This document shows positions 8,808 to 17,302 of a DNA stretch of 64,000 nt, one piece after another. The notes beneath the pieces were generated by a model. That model was given only the letters and a program-made list of their open reading frames with translations, did no database searches and was not told the DNA's origin. Source of the DNA: Paludisphaera mucosa (GTDB lineage: Bacteria > Planctomycetota > Planctomycetia > Isosphaerales > Isosphaeraceae); contig NZ_JARRAG010000001.1 of assembly GCF_029589435.1 (NCBI RefSeq), forward strand, positions 1,354,808 through 1,418,807, in the 5' to 3' direction. The first letter of the stretch is position 1. Each line of letters opens with the position of its first letter. A program made the translations under genes and the position numbers.

Positions 8808-10447
8808 AAGGCACCCGCCTGCGGGCTCCCTCCAGCGACGGCGGCCTGCTGGCGACGCCTCCCCTCGATCAAGCGGCCTCGCTCGTCGACGCGAACGTCG
8901 CCCGCGCCTCGTCGTGGGATCATGACTTCCAGGGTCGCCCGGCCTCCTGGTTGCGCGGGCTCGTCCGCCGCCAGGCCGTCGAGGAAGCCCGTCTCTTCCT
9001 CAAAAGCCTGGGCATCGAGCCGACTGCCCCGACCGACGCCGAGGACGGGAATCTCGACGGCCTGGTCGTCACCGGACATCAACCCGAGCTGTTCCACCCC
9101 GGGGTGTGGGTCAAGAACTTCGCCGCGGCAGGGATCGCCGCCCGAGCGGGCACCTCGGCCCTCAACCTGATCATCGACGACGACATCCCGAAGTCGGCCT
9201 CCATCCGCGTCCCGCACCGGGAGGATGGTCGCCTGGCCCTGCGACGGATCGAGTTCGACCGCTGGGAGGGCGAAGCGCCCTATGAGGACCTGCCCGTCCG
9301 CGACGAGGCGGTCTTCGCTTCCTTCGGCGATCGGGTGCGCGATGGGCTCGGCGGCCTGATCGCCGACCCTCTGATCGACCACTTCTGGCCGGAGTTGGCT
9401 CGGTACTCCGAGAGCGGCCTGACGCTCGGCCTGAGGATGGCGGCGGCGCGTCGACGCATCGAAGCGTCCTGGGGCGTCTCGAACCTGGAAGTGCCGTTCA
9501 GCCGCCTCTGCCAGACCGAGGGATTCCACTGGTTCACTTCCCATCTGCTCGCCGAGTTGCCCCGGTTCCAGGTCATCCACAACCAGGCCCTATGGGAATA
9601 CCGCCGGCTCTATGGGATCCGCAGCAAGAACCACCCCGTATCGGCCTTGAAGGCGGAGGGCGATTGGCTTGAAGCCCCATTCTGGGTCTGGCGTGCAGGG
9701 CGTCCCCGGCGTCGGCCGCTGATGGTCCGCCAGGACGGACCCACGATGCTCCTCAAGATCGCCGAGGAACTCGAACCCTTCCTGGAACTCCCGCTCGCTC
9801 CCGGTCGCGAGGCCTGTTGCGCGGTCGAGCGTCTCATGGAACTGTCGGCGACCGACGTCCGCCTGCGCACTCGGGCCCTGACCACGACGATGTTCAGCCG
9901 ATTCCTGCTGAGCGACCTGTTCATCCACGGGATCGGAGGCGCGAAGTACGACGAGCTGGGCGACGTGGTCGCGAGCCGGTTCTTCGGGGCGTCCCCGCCG
10001 AGCTTCCTGACCCTTTCGCTGACCTCGTGGCTCGGCTTGCCCGAGTCTCCGGCCTCGGTGGAAGGGCTCTTCGCGCTTGAACGCGAGATCCGGGGCCTGG
10101 AATACAATCCCGACCGCCACCTGCCCCAATCGGCGACCGTCGAGGAGCAGGACCTCGTCGCCGAAAAGCGTCGCATCATCGCCGAAAACCCGGTCGACCC
10201 TCGCGAACGCCGGGATCGATTTCGGAAGATCCGTTCGATCAACGAGAGGCTCCATCCTCTCGTCGCGGATCGCATCCAGCTCTTGCGAGAAGAGCGCGTG
10301 CGGATGGTTCACGAACTGGACGAGAATCGGACGGCTCGCAGTCGCGAATACTCCCTGGTCTTACACTCGCATGCTCGCTTGCGACAGGTGATGCTGGGCA
10401 TCGCAAATCCGCTGCTCCAGCCGGCCGCCGAGGCGGTCGAATCGTGA
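8804..10447 (+). CDS. Conserved protein with weak resemblance to BshC
   Basis: The 547-residue soluble protein starts in a 4-bp ATGA overlap with the glycosyltransferase. Around residue 85 it carries VVTGHQPELFHPGVWVKN, followed by a hydrophobic beta segment and LIIDDDIPKS. This arrangement recalls the GQQxGLxxGPxYTxxK block and the following strand plus acidic residues of BshC, the putative cysteine-adding enzyme of bacillithiol synthesis. The C-terminal third is charged and helical, like the BshC coiled-coil region. The identity is low and no GlcNAc-malate ligand motif can be verified by eye. The coupling to a GT2 gene could fit a glycosyl-thiol or surface-sugar pathway, but this is speculative. 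Confidence 0.6.
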   Translation: MKGTRLRAPSSDGGLLATPPLDQAASLVDANVARASSWDHDFQGRPASWLRGLVRRQAVEEARLFLKSLGIEPTAPTDAEDGNLDGLVVTGHQPELFHPGVWVKNFAAAGIAARAGTSALNLIIDDDIPKSASIRVPHREDGRLALRRIEFDRWEGEAPYEDLPVRDEAVFASFGDRVRDGLGGLIADPLIDHFWPELARYSESGLTLGLRMAAARRRIEASWGVSNLEVPFSRLCQTEGFHWFTSHLLAELPRFQVIHNQALWEYRRLYGIRSKNHPVSALKAEGDWLEAPFWVWRAGRPRRRPLMVRQDGPTMLLKIAEELEPFLELPLAPGREACCAVERLMELSATDVRLRTRALTTTMFSRFLLSDLFIHGIGGAKYDELGDVVASRFFGASPPSFLTLSLTSWLGLPESPASVEGLFALEREIRGLEYNPDRHLPQSATVEEQDLVAEKRRIIAENPVDPRERRDRFRKIRSINERLHPLVADRIQLLREERVRMVHELDENRTARSREYSLVLHSHARLRQVMLGIANPLLQPAAEAVES

Positions 10448-10620
10448 CAATCGCATAAGGCGGTCCGAGGTGGGGAAAAAGCGCCTCCCGCGACCACTTT
10501 TTCGGGCGGAAGCGCCCCCCAGGCCGTACAATGGGGTGTGCACGGCGTCTCGTCGTGAGCAGCGACGCCCTCGCCGGTTCCACGGTTGACAGCCCCCGCC
10601 CCTCGCGGCGCGTCCGAAAG

Positions 10621-11901
10621 ATGGTCGACCTGATGAAAGCCTCCACCCAGGAGACGCGGCTCCCGTTTCGTCGAGGTTCGGTCGAGTACTGCCTGGGGAC
10701 CGAGGCCGACCACGAGGCGGTCTATCAGACGCTGCTCCACGTGTTTCACGGCCCGGATCGCGAGTCCTACCTGGGCACGCTGAGCGATCCCGCGTACCGT
10801 CCCGACGAGCGTTTGCTCGTCAAGGTCGACGGCCGGATCGTCAGCCACGTCCACCTCACCGAGCGGGAGATCCGCTACGGCGGCGTCACCATCCCCATGA
10901 ACGGCATCATGTGGATCGGCACCCTCCCGGAATTCCGGGGCCTCGGCTTCGCCCAGAACCTGATGCGACTCGCCGACGAACGCTCGCGCGCGACGGGGGC
11001 CGTCGTCCAGGCCCTCACCACGCGAATGCCGCGCTTCTACAAGCCGCTCGGCTGGGGCGTTTGCGGACGCCGGACCTTCGGGCAGACGCTGAGCCGAAAC
11101 CTGCCCCAGGCGACCGACGGCGTCGTCGAAGGGAAGGGAGGCGGCTGGCACGTCCGCCCCTGGCGGCAGGTCGAACTGGGCGACCTCATGGCCCTCTACG
11201 ACATGCAGTTCCGCACGACCACGGGGACGGCCGCCCGATCCGAAGAATATTGGCGCTGGCTGATCGGCCGCCGCTACGCCCACGTCATCTGGGTCGCCTG
11301 CCAGGGCGAGGCCGTGAGGGGCTATGCCTTCGTTAAAGACCATCGCATCCTGGAGATGGCCACCGACCCGGCGCAGCCGCAGGCGCTCAAGGCCCTCCTC
11401 GGCCGGGTACGCGCCGAGGCCCTGGAACGCGCCTATCCCGAGGTGACGATCAACGGCCCCGTCGACCATCCGGCGCTCGAGGCCTGTCGGGCGGCCGGCG
11501 GTCGGATCTTCGATCAGGACGCCGTCGACGGCTCGGTCTCGATGTACCACGTGCCCGACGTCGGCCGGTTCCTCAAGGCGATCCTGCCGGAACTGAGCCG
11601 ACGGGTTCAGGAGGCCGGCTCGACCGCTCCGCTCGAACTCGGCCTGACCGTCGACGACCATCGTTGGCTGATTCACGCCGACGGCAAGAACTCGAGGGTC
11701 GAGCCCGACAAGCTCAGCCGTCGTCACCTGACGCTCCGCTCGGCGACGTTCGTCCGCCTCGCCATGGGACATGTCGGCGTCGAAGAAGCGGCCGGTGAGG
11801 ACGGATTCGTGGCCTCCACAGCCACCGCCCTCGACGCCGCCCGCATCCTGTTCCCCATCCAGCCGATCTGGCGCAGCCCGCTCGACTCGGCCACGGCCTG
11901 A
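10621..11901 (+). CDS. GNAT family N-acetyltransferase, Eis-like
   Basis: The protein is about 426 residues from ATG 10621. The N-terminal acetyltransferase domain has GIMWIGTLPEFRGLGFAQNL, the acetyl-CoA pyrophosphate-binding (R/Q-x-x-G-x-G/A) region, and RMPRFYKPLGWGVCG. A second domain follows (about 170-310), and then a C-terminal region with VDDHRWLIHADGK resembling the sterol-carrier-like domain of Eis-type enzymes. The substrate is unknown. Three in-frame ATGs (10531, 10621, 10633) are possible; the residues before 10621 are Arg/Ser-rich without family character, so the later starts are preferred. Gene boundaries at the 5' end are therefore uncertain by up to 100 bp. Confidence 0.8.
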   Translation: MVDLMKASTQETRLPFRRGSVEYCLGTEADHEAVYQTLLHVFHGPDRESYLGTLSDPAYRPDERLLVKVDGRIVSHVHLTEREIRYGGVTIPMNGIMWIGTLPEFRGLGFAQNLMRLADERSRATGAVVQALTTRMPRFYKPLGWGVCGRRTFGQTLSRNLPQATDGVVEGKGGGWHVRPWRQVELGDLMALYDMQFRTTTGTAARSEEYWRWLIGRRYAHVIWVACQGEAVRGYAFVKDHRILEMATDPAQPQALKALLGRVRAEALERAYPEVTINGPVDHPALEACRAAGGRIFDQDAVDGSVSMYHVPDVGRFLKAILPELSRRVQEAGSTAPLELGLTVDDHRWLIHADGKNSRVEPDKLSRRHLTLRSATFVRLAMGHVGVEEAAGEDGFVASTATALDAARILFPIQPIWRSPLDSATA

Positions 11902-11957
11902 GCGCGGGACGAGCGAACTTCGGGCTCAGTCATAGCCTCGCCTCGACCCGCTGAGGG

Positions 11958-12386
11958 CTAGGTATTGGCTGCCGGGATAGCTCGGCGTCGCCACGAGTCG
12001 AAAGCGATCCCGGCCTCCTGCGCCCTTCGCAGGGCCGAATCCAGGATCTTCAGGGCTGCCAGCACTTCGGCGTCCTCCCTCGTGGCAGCCTCGGTCTCGA
12101 AGGAGTTTATCAGCGCGGCGAGATCGGCGCCGGCTTTGGCAGGTGTGCCCTCGCATGCGAAAGGCGCTTCGAAGGGTGGCATCCCGTCGATCGCGGCTCG
12201 CACGAATGGCGATCGCAGGATCGCCATGGCCCGTCGATCGACCTCCTCGGCCCACTTCATGACCGAGAGGTCGGCTTGGTAGGTCTCGACGCCCACGGGG
12301 GTCTCCAAGATCAGTCGGAAGCCGTGGCTGGAGACGACGTCCTGTGGCGAGCCCAGGGGGGCGAAATTCGCCGTGAGCAGAAACAT
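11958..12386 (-). CDS. Hypothetical protein
   Basis: A 142-residue protein with no recognised domain. It opens with a beta-rich segment (MFLLTANFAPLGSP, FRLILETPVGVETYQ) and continues with amphipathic helices (LAALINSFETEAATRE, LAALKILDSALRRAQEAG). No signal peptide or membrane segment is evident. The composition fits a genuine protein rather than an out-of-frame reading. It is the last gene of a possible minus-strand group with the small membrane protein at 12424 and the zinc-ribbon gene, 37 bp separating it from the former. Confidence 0.5.
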   Translation of the reverse strand: MFLLTANFAPLGSPQDVVSSHGFRLILETPVGVETYQADLSVMKWAEEVDRRAMAILRSPFVRAAIDGMPPFEAPFACEGTPAKAGADLAALINSFETEAATREDAEVLAALKILDSALRRAQEAGIAFDSWRRRAIPAANT

Positions 12387-12423
12387 AGCCCGGTCGCGAG
12401 TGCCGCCGGAAGCCCGATGAAGA

Positions 12424-12678
12424 TCAGGATGAGCGTCGGCGACCGTAAGTCTTCGACCAGTGATAGGCGCCGTAGCCGTAGGGGCGGTCCACTTCCCGGA
12501 CGGTCCAGAAGGACACCGCGGCTGAGATCAACATCAGCGGTACGCCGATGATCGGGTTCAGGGCTAAGGAACCGAGCACGACGCTCGACGTCGCAAGAGC
12601 CCAGCACGCACACCAGCGCCTTGCCCGTCGATGCTCGGCCGGCACTGTCGGGTCGACGGGCCCGGTCGCCGAGAGCAT
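12424..12678 (-). CDS. Small membrane protein with two predicted helices
   Basis: An 84-residue protein. A basic N-terminal segment is followed by two hydrophobic stretches (WALATSSVVLGSLAL and VPLMLISAAVSFW) and a Tyr/Arg-rich C-terminus (YGYGAYHWSKTYGRRR). The start codon lies 3 bp after the stop of the zinc-ribbon gene, strongly suggesting co-transcription. The family is not recognised. Confidence 0.55.
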   Translation of the reverse strand: MLSATGPVDPTVPAEHRRARRWCACWALATSSVVLGSLALNPIIGVPLMLISAAVSFWTVREVDRPYGYGAYHWSKTYGRRRSS

Positions 12679-12681
12679 CGG

Positions 12682-13704
12682 CTAAAACGCCGCCTGCCGT
12701 TTGGCGAAGAAGCGTTTCACCGGGGGCGAGTTCAGATAAACCGAGAACAAGGCGTAGACGATGATGAACGTCACGCCCAGCGTGATCCGCTGCTGATCCA
12801 GGCGGTCGACGAGCGGCTTGTACTCGTAGTCGGACAGCTCGTTCGCGTAGGGGTCGTCGGCCGTCGCGGTGGAGCGGGTCACGACGTCGCTCTGGTCGGC
12901 GAAGTTGGCCTCGAAGATCGGCACCCCGATCAGGGCGATCACGTCGACGATGGCGCCGAGCGTCAGGGCGAGGAGCAGGACCTTGAGCGACTTCCCCCTC
13001 AAGAACTGCACCGAGCCGTAGACCCCGTACCCGGCGACCACGCCCAGCATGAGCCAGCCGTACTGGTACATGCCCGCGGGGACGCGGACCGACTGGATGA
13101 TCGCGAGGAGCGTCAACAGGCCGCCGGCCAACGCGCAGAAGATCCCGGGGATGGCGATGTGGAGCGGGATGCCGGAAGGCGGGGGCGGCGGCGGAGGATA
13201 CAGGTCGTCCTCCAGGCCGATGTGCATCCCCGTGTCTTGATCGGTGCCGCAGGTCGGGCAGAGCGACATCCCCTTGGGGACGAGGCCGCCGCAGCGCGAG
13301 CAGCGTCGGGCGTGGGCGCGGGCCTCGGCGCCGACGGCCTTCTTCTTGCGGCGGGTTTCTTCCTTGAACAGGGCTGCGGCGTCGCTGATCGCGGCCGAAG
13401 CGTTCCCGATGCTCTTCTCGGCGTCGCCGGCGAGCATCGGCAGGTCGAACGTCTCGCGCAGGTCGCCTTCCGCCCGCGGCGACGGCAAGTCGTCGAGGAT
13501 GGGGAATCCACCCTTGGGTATCTCGTAGGTGGACGTGTTGGCCGCGTCGATTTCGCCGGGACGGGTCGAGGCGGAATTCGCGTCATTCGGCGTCACGGTG
13601 AAGCGATGGGCGCACTTCGGGCACTTCAACCGCTTCCCCGCCGGAACCTGGTCGGGGAGGTTGAGGACCGTCTTGCACTGTTCGCAACTGATGGTGCGCG
13701 GCAT
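12682..13704 (-). CDS. Zinc-ribbon (MJ0042-type) membrane protein
   Basis: A 340-residue protein. The N-terminal zinc ribbon has two CxxC pairs (CEQCKTVLNLPDQ and LKCPKCAHRF, residues 5-35) with the spacing of MJ0042-type fingers often found at the start of planctomycete proteins. A second ribbon is seen at about 150-180 (CSRCGGLVPKGMSLCPTCG). Several hydrophobic helices follow (HIAIPGIFCALAGGLLTLLA, LLLALTLGAIVDVIALIG and one near the C-terminus). The second ribbon is preceded by a Lys/Arg-rich linker. The frame is open 96 bp upstream, but ATG 13704 places the finger at the N-terminus as expected. Function is unknown; probably a membrane sensor or scaffold. Confidence 0.72.
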   Translation of the reverse strand: MPRTISCEQCKTVLNLPDQVPAGKRLKCPKCAHRFTVTPNDANSASTRPGEIDAANTSTYEIPKGGFPILDDLPSPRAEGDLRETFDLPMLAGDAEKSIGNASAAISDAAALFKEETRRKKKAVGAEARAHARRCSRCGGLVPKGMSLCPTCGTDQDTGMHIGLEDDLYPPPPPPPSGIPLHIAIPGIFCALAGGLLTLLAIIQSVRVPAGMYQYGWLMLGVVAGYGVYGSVQFLRGKSLKVLLLALTLGAIVDVIALIGVPIFEANFADQSDVVTRSTATADDPYANELSDYEYKPLVDRLDQQRITLGVTFIIVYALFSVYLNSPPVKRFFAKRQAAF

Positions 13705-13924
13705 GATCCCGTCGCCTATCCCTTCGGTCCGCCTGTTCCGCCCGAGGCCGCCCCGTCGTCCGGCGGGGCCGCATCGGGCCACGCCGTCCGATCGACCCAC
13801 CCACGCGATTCTATCCTACTGACGTCCGGCCGAGAAGGAACTTAGGAACCGGTGCCGGAGAAGCGCCGGCGGCTCGTCCGGAAGGAGATCACCAAGTTCA
13901 TGACGCCCAGGGGCCCTTCGGAGT

Positions 13925-14401
13925 TCAGGCGGATCCGACGACGGTCCCACCGGCCGATTGGAACACCGCGCGGATGACCTCGTGACGATGGTCGAAGAGT
14001 TTCTGGAGCTTGTGTTCAAGGAACCGGCCGCCGATCATGGCGCCCAGCAGGCCGAGCGGCGGCGCGTAGTCGATGACGTCCCTGAGCAGGGTGCCGCACC
14101 GGCCGTCGTCGGCGAACTCGTGGCGATGGGTCCAGGACGCGAACGGACCCCGGATCTGGCGGTCGACGAAGAGCCGGCCGGGTTCGTACTCGATATGCTC
14201 GACGGCCCACTCGATCGGCAGCGGACCGAGTCGCGTCCGGATCACGACCTGCGTCCCCACTTCGAGGGAATTCGGGGCCTGGACGACCTCGACCGGCTCG
14301 CCGGGCGGGATCAGTCGGTCGAAGGCGTCGGGGCGTTCGAAGAACGCGAAGACGTCGGCCGGCGACGCGTCGATCCGTGATTCTTTGATGAACCGACGCA
14401 T
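13925..14401 (-). CDS. SRPBCC/START-like protein
   Basis: The 158 residues match the polyketide cyclase/dehydrase helix-grip fold. The N-terminal strand and helix (FIKESRIDASPADVFAFFERPDAFDRLIPP) are followed by alternating beta strands (VIRTRLGPLPIEW, FVDRQIRGPFASWTHRHEF, TLLRDVIDYAPP) and a long C-terminal helix (FLEHKLQKLFDHRHEVI). The FASWTHRHEF-type strand and the PLGLLGAMIGG linker are typical of the hydrophobic ligand-binding subfamily. The ligand is unknown. It stands alone, convergent with nothing close and divergent from the oxidoreductase at 14798. Confidence 0.82.
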   Translation of the reverse strand: MRRFIKESRIDASPADVFAFFERPDAFDRLIPPGEPVEVVQAPNSLEVGTQVVIRTRLGPLPIEWAVEHIEYEPGRLFVDRQIRGPFASWTHRHEFADDGRCGTLLRDVIDYAPPLGLLGAMIGGRFLEHKLQKLFDHRHEVIRAVFQSAGGTVVGSA

Positions 14402-14797
14402 GAACCTGGCCGCCTTTACGCGCGGGGGGACCGAAAGCCTGGACTGATCATCGGGATAGACTATGGAAAGTTTGACGATCTGTAAATATCGAAGACCTGG
14501 CCGACGCTTACCGGTCCTCCCGGCGATTTCGGGCGTCGCAGGAGCGTCAGCGACGCGGCGGAGGGCCGCAGCGGGCTATAGTTGCGCCGAGGCCGGCCGC
14601 CGCGACGCATGCGTCGGCGAGTCCTTGACTGGCCGGTCCGACCAGAGTTAGCCTTGAAGGCGAACCATCGGCCGAGCGTTCCGCCCTGCACAGCCCGGAC
14701 GCGAGAGCGGGCTCCTGCCTCCCGTCGCCCCGCTGCACCGCCCGCTCGCGTCCGTCTCCCGCTCCGATCTTTTACACGTGGTCCGGAGACCTACAGC
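14402..14797. other. 396-bp intergenic region before the oxidoreductase gene
   Basis: No coding sequence is supported here. There is an AT-richer patch at 14458-14495. A weak sigma70-like pair (TTGACT at 14625-14630, TAGCCT at 14649-14654, 18-bp spacing) could serve the downstream gene with a leader of roughly 140 nt. The match at the -10 is poor, so this is only a candidate. Confidence 0.3.
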
Positions 14798-16306
14798 ATG
14801 CAGAACAAACCCCTCGTGAATCGTCGCACCTTCCTGGAGACGGCCGGCGCCGCGACCGGAGCGGCCGTGGCCGCCGGCACCTTCGCCCACCCCGCGGTCG
14901 GCGCCGTGAAGGGTGCCAACGAGCGGATCAACGTCGCCATCCTCGGCCCCGGCGGACGCGCCCAGGAGCACATCCGCATCCTGGGCCACCTGAAGGAAGA
15001 GACGAAGCTGGTCGACATCATCGGCCTCTGCGACGTCTGGGACGGCAACGACGACGCCAAGCGCGGGCTCTACTACTCCGCCAAGAAGGTGGGCCTGGAC
15101 GCCGAGGGGAAGGACAAGGACCGGATCACCAAGGATTACCGCAAGATCCTGGAGTGCAAGGACGTCGACGTCGTCCTGGTCGCCACCCCCGACCACTGGC
15201 ACGCCAAGATGTGCCAGGACGCGATGGAGGCGGGCAAGGACGTCTACTGCGAAAAGCCGATGACCCACACCATCGAGGAGGCCCGCAAGCTCGTCGAGAC
15301 GGTCAATCGGACCAAGCAGGTCTTCACCGTGGGCGTCCAGTCCACCGCCGACCCCCGCTGGCGTGAGGCCAACAAGCTCATCACCGACGGCAAGATCGGC
15401 AAGGTGATGCAGGGCCAGACGTCGTACTACCGCAACAGCAACGTCGGCCAGTGGCGGTACTACAAGCTCACCAAGGACATGACGCCCAAGACGGTCGACT
15501 GGAAGATGTTCCTCGGCACCGACTTCGGCCTGGCCCCCGACCAGCCCTTCGACCGCGCCCGCTACGCCCAGTGGCGCTGCTACTGGGACTTCGGCGGCGG
15601 CATGTACACCGACCTGTTCGTCCACCAGCTCACCCACCTGATCCTGGCGATGGGCGTCCGCCTGCCGCGGCGGGTCGTCGGCGCCGGCGGCCTCTACATG
15701 GAGTACGACGGCCGCGACGTGCCCGACGTCGCCACGGTGGTGGCCGACTACGACGAGGGCTGTCAGGTCCTCATCTCGGCCACCATGTGCAACGACGTCC
15801 AGCTCCCCGAAGTCATCCGCGGCCACACCGCGACCGTCCGGTTCGACCCCACGCCCAAGGGGGGCTACTCGGTCGTCCAGCAGAAGCTCGAAGGCCGGCC
15901 GGCCCCTCCGGGAGCCAACCAGGGCGAGGGCGGCGACAAGTTCACCCCCGAGCAGCCTCGCGAAGACACCCGCGCCCTCTGGGAGCACTTCCTCGAGTGC
16001 ACCCGGTCGCGCAACCCCGAGACCCTCTGCCCGGTCGAGCTCGGCTACGCCGCGATCGCCACGGTCAACCTCGGCGTCAAGTCTTACCGCGAAGGCAAGG
16101 CGTACTACATCAACAAGGAGAACGGCGAGGTCGTCGACGCCGACTCCGCCTGGGCCGCCCGCTGGGAAGAGCGCAGCAAGCTCCGCGGCAAGCCAAACCA
16201 GGTCATCGGCTGGAACGCCGGCGAGACCGGCTCGCTCCTCGAAGCTCCCGAGTACCAGAAGCTCGGCGGCACCTGGGTCGACGGCAAGGACCCCGCCGGC
16301 GCCTGA
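14798..16306 (+). CDS. Gfo/Idh/MocA family oxidoreductase with Tat signal
   Basis: A 502-residue NAD(P)-dependent oxidoreductase of the planctomycete exported type. The N-terminus has a twin-arginine signal (NRRTFLETAGAATGAA). The Rossmann fold begins with INVAILGPGGRAQEHI; further signatures are VDVVLVATPDHWHAKM and DVYCEKPMTHTIEEARKLV, the latter with the conserved EKP lysine. It probably acts on a sugar or sugar-like substrate outside the cytoplasm or in the periplasm; the substrate is unknown. The frame extends 216 bp upstream, but ATG 14798 gives a proper Tat peptide. A perfect hairpin follows 7 bp after the stop. Confidence 0.9.
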   Translation: MQNKPLVNRRTFLETAGAATGAAVAAGTFAHPAVGAVKGANERINVAILGPGGRAQEHIRILGHLKEETKLVDIIGLCDVWDGNDDAKRGLYYSAKKVGLDAEGKDKDRITKDYRKILECKDVDVVLVATPDHWHAKMCQDAMEAGKDVYCEKPMTHTIEEARKLVETVNRTKQVFTVGVQSTADPRWREANKLITDGKIGKVMQGQTSYYRNSNVGQWRYYKLTKDMTPKTVDWKMFLGTDFGLAPDQPFDRARYAQWRCYWDFGGGMYTDLFVHQLTHLILAMGVRLPRRVVGAGGLYMEYDGRDVPDVATVVADYDEGCQVLISATMCNDVQLPEVIRGHTATVRFDPTPKGGYSVVQQKLEGRPAPPGANQGEGGDKFTPEQPREDTRALWEHFLECTRSRNPETLCPVELGYAAIATVNLGVKSYREGKAYYINKENGEVVDADSAWAARWEERSKLRGKPNQVIGWNAGETGSLLEAPEYQKLGGTWVDGKDPAGA

Positions 16307-16313
16307 GCCGACA

Positions 16314-16353
16314 GGCGTCGATCCGCGCCGGATTTCCGGCGCGGATCGACGCC
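16314..16353 (+). terminator. Perfect 18-bp hairpin after the oxidoreductase gene
   Basis: GGCGTCGATCCGCGCCGG (16314-16331) is exactly complementary to 16336-16353, with the 4-nt loop ATTT. It starts 7 bp after the TGA. No U-run follows (GTTCCC), so it may act as a terminator or as an RNA-stabilising 3' hairpin. Confidence 0.75.
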
Positions 16354-16548
16354 GTTCCCATCAACGCCCCGCGGGACGCGCCTCTGGCCGTTACGCGGGG
16401 CGTCGTCATGCGCGAGACGTACCCGACCGCGAGGACGGCTGCCGGGCGAGGGCGGTTCGCCCGCGACGTCCGCCGCCTCGTCGGCTAAACTCCGATGCGA
16501 CATCGGCCCGCGCACGGTTTCCGACACTTCGGTCGACGGGAGTCCAGC

Positions 16549-17139
16549 ATGAATCGACGTGACTTGAACGCGACCATCGGACTGATCCTGGGAGCCCTCC
16601 TGATCCTCGGGTCGCCGGAGCAGGGGAGGGCCCAGCAGGAGAAACGAACAGAGCAGGAAGACCTACGCGCCCCCGGCGAGGAGCACAAGCGGCTCAACGC
16701 CATGGCGGGCCGCTGGGACGTGGTCGTGACCTACAGGCTGGGCCCCGATCGCGAGATGAAGGGGACCGCCCAATGCGATGCGAAGTGGGTGCTCGACGGC
16801 CGGTTCCTACGGCAGGATTACCGCAGCGAAATCCAGAAACGACCCTTCGAGGTCGTGCAGTACCTCGGGTTCGACCGCAGCAAGAAGAGGTTCGTCGAGC
16901 TGAAGATGGACAGCATGGATACCGCGGTGATGCACAACGAAGGCTCCCTCTCCGACGACGGCCGGACGATCACTTGCGTGGGAGAACGACTCGATCGTGA
17001 GGACGGCCGATCCCGTCCCCTGCGTACCGTCTACACCCTCACCGACGCCGATCACTTCACCCTGTCGTGGTACACGACCGATTCAACGGGGAAGGAAGAG
17101 AAGGCCGTCGAGCTGGTCCATACGCGCAGGGCCCCCTGA
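16549..17139 (+). CDS. DUF1579 family secreted protein
   Basis: A 196-residue protein with a signal peptide (MNRRDLNATIGLILGALLILG, cleavage near GRAQQ). The mature part begins LRAPGEEHKRLNAMAGRWDVVV, the hallmark opening of DUF1579, where the GRWDV block starts a lipocalin-like beta barrel. Later strands include WVLDGRFLRQDYRSE, VVQYLGFDRSKKRFVE and DADHFTLSWYTTD. Function of the family is unknown. An upstream in-frame ATG at 16495 would add 18 basic residues before the signal, so ATG 16549 is preferred. Confidence 0.83.
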   Translation: MNRRDLNATIGLILGALLILGSPEQGRAQQEKRTEQEDLRAPGEEHKRLNAMAGRWDVVVTYRLGPDREMKGTAQCDAKWVLDGRFLRQDYRSEIQKRPFEVVQYLGFDRSKKRFVELKMDSMDTAVMHNEGSLSDDGRTITCVGERLDREDGRSRPLRTVYTLTDADHFTLSWYTTDSTGKEEKAVELVHTRRAP

Positions 17140-17208
17140 GACGCAGGGGCGCTTATCTATCCTCGCACCGGAGCCAGGACGGCGAGAACCCGGAACATGC
17201 GCTGAACC

Positions 17209-17223
17209 TAATTCTACTGTAAC
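17209..17223. repeat. Left terminal inverted repeat of the IS701-like element
   Basis: TAATTCTACTGTAAC is repeated exactly in inverse orientation at 19080-19094. Similarity continues inward for about 8 bp with mismatches. The outer bases CTAA (17208-17211) fit the YTAR target preference described for the IS701 family. Confidence 0.75.
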
Positions 17224-17302
17224 CGATTTCTCGTGACACCCCGGGTCGGGCCTTATATTCTGACGGGTGTGGAGGATACGCACACCCCAGGGAACTGCCC
17301 CG

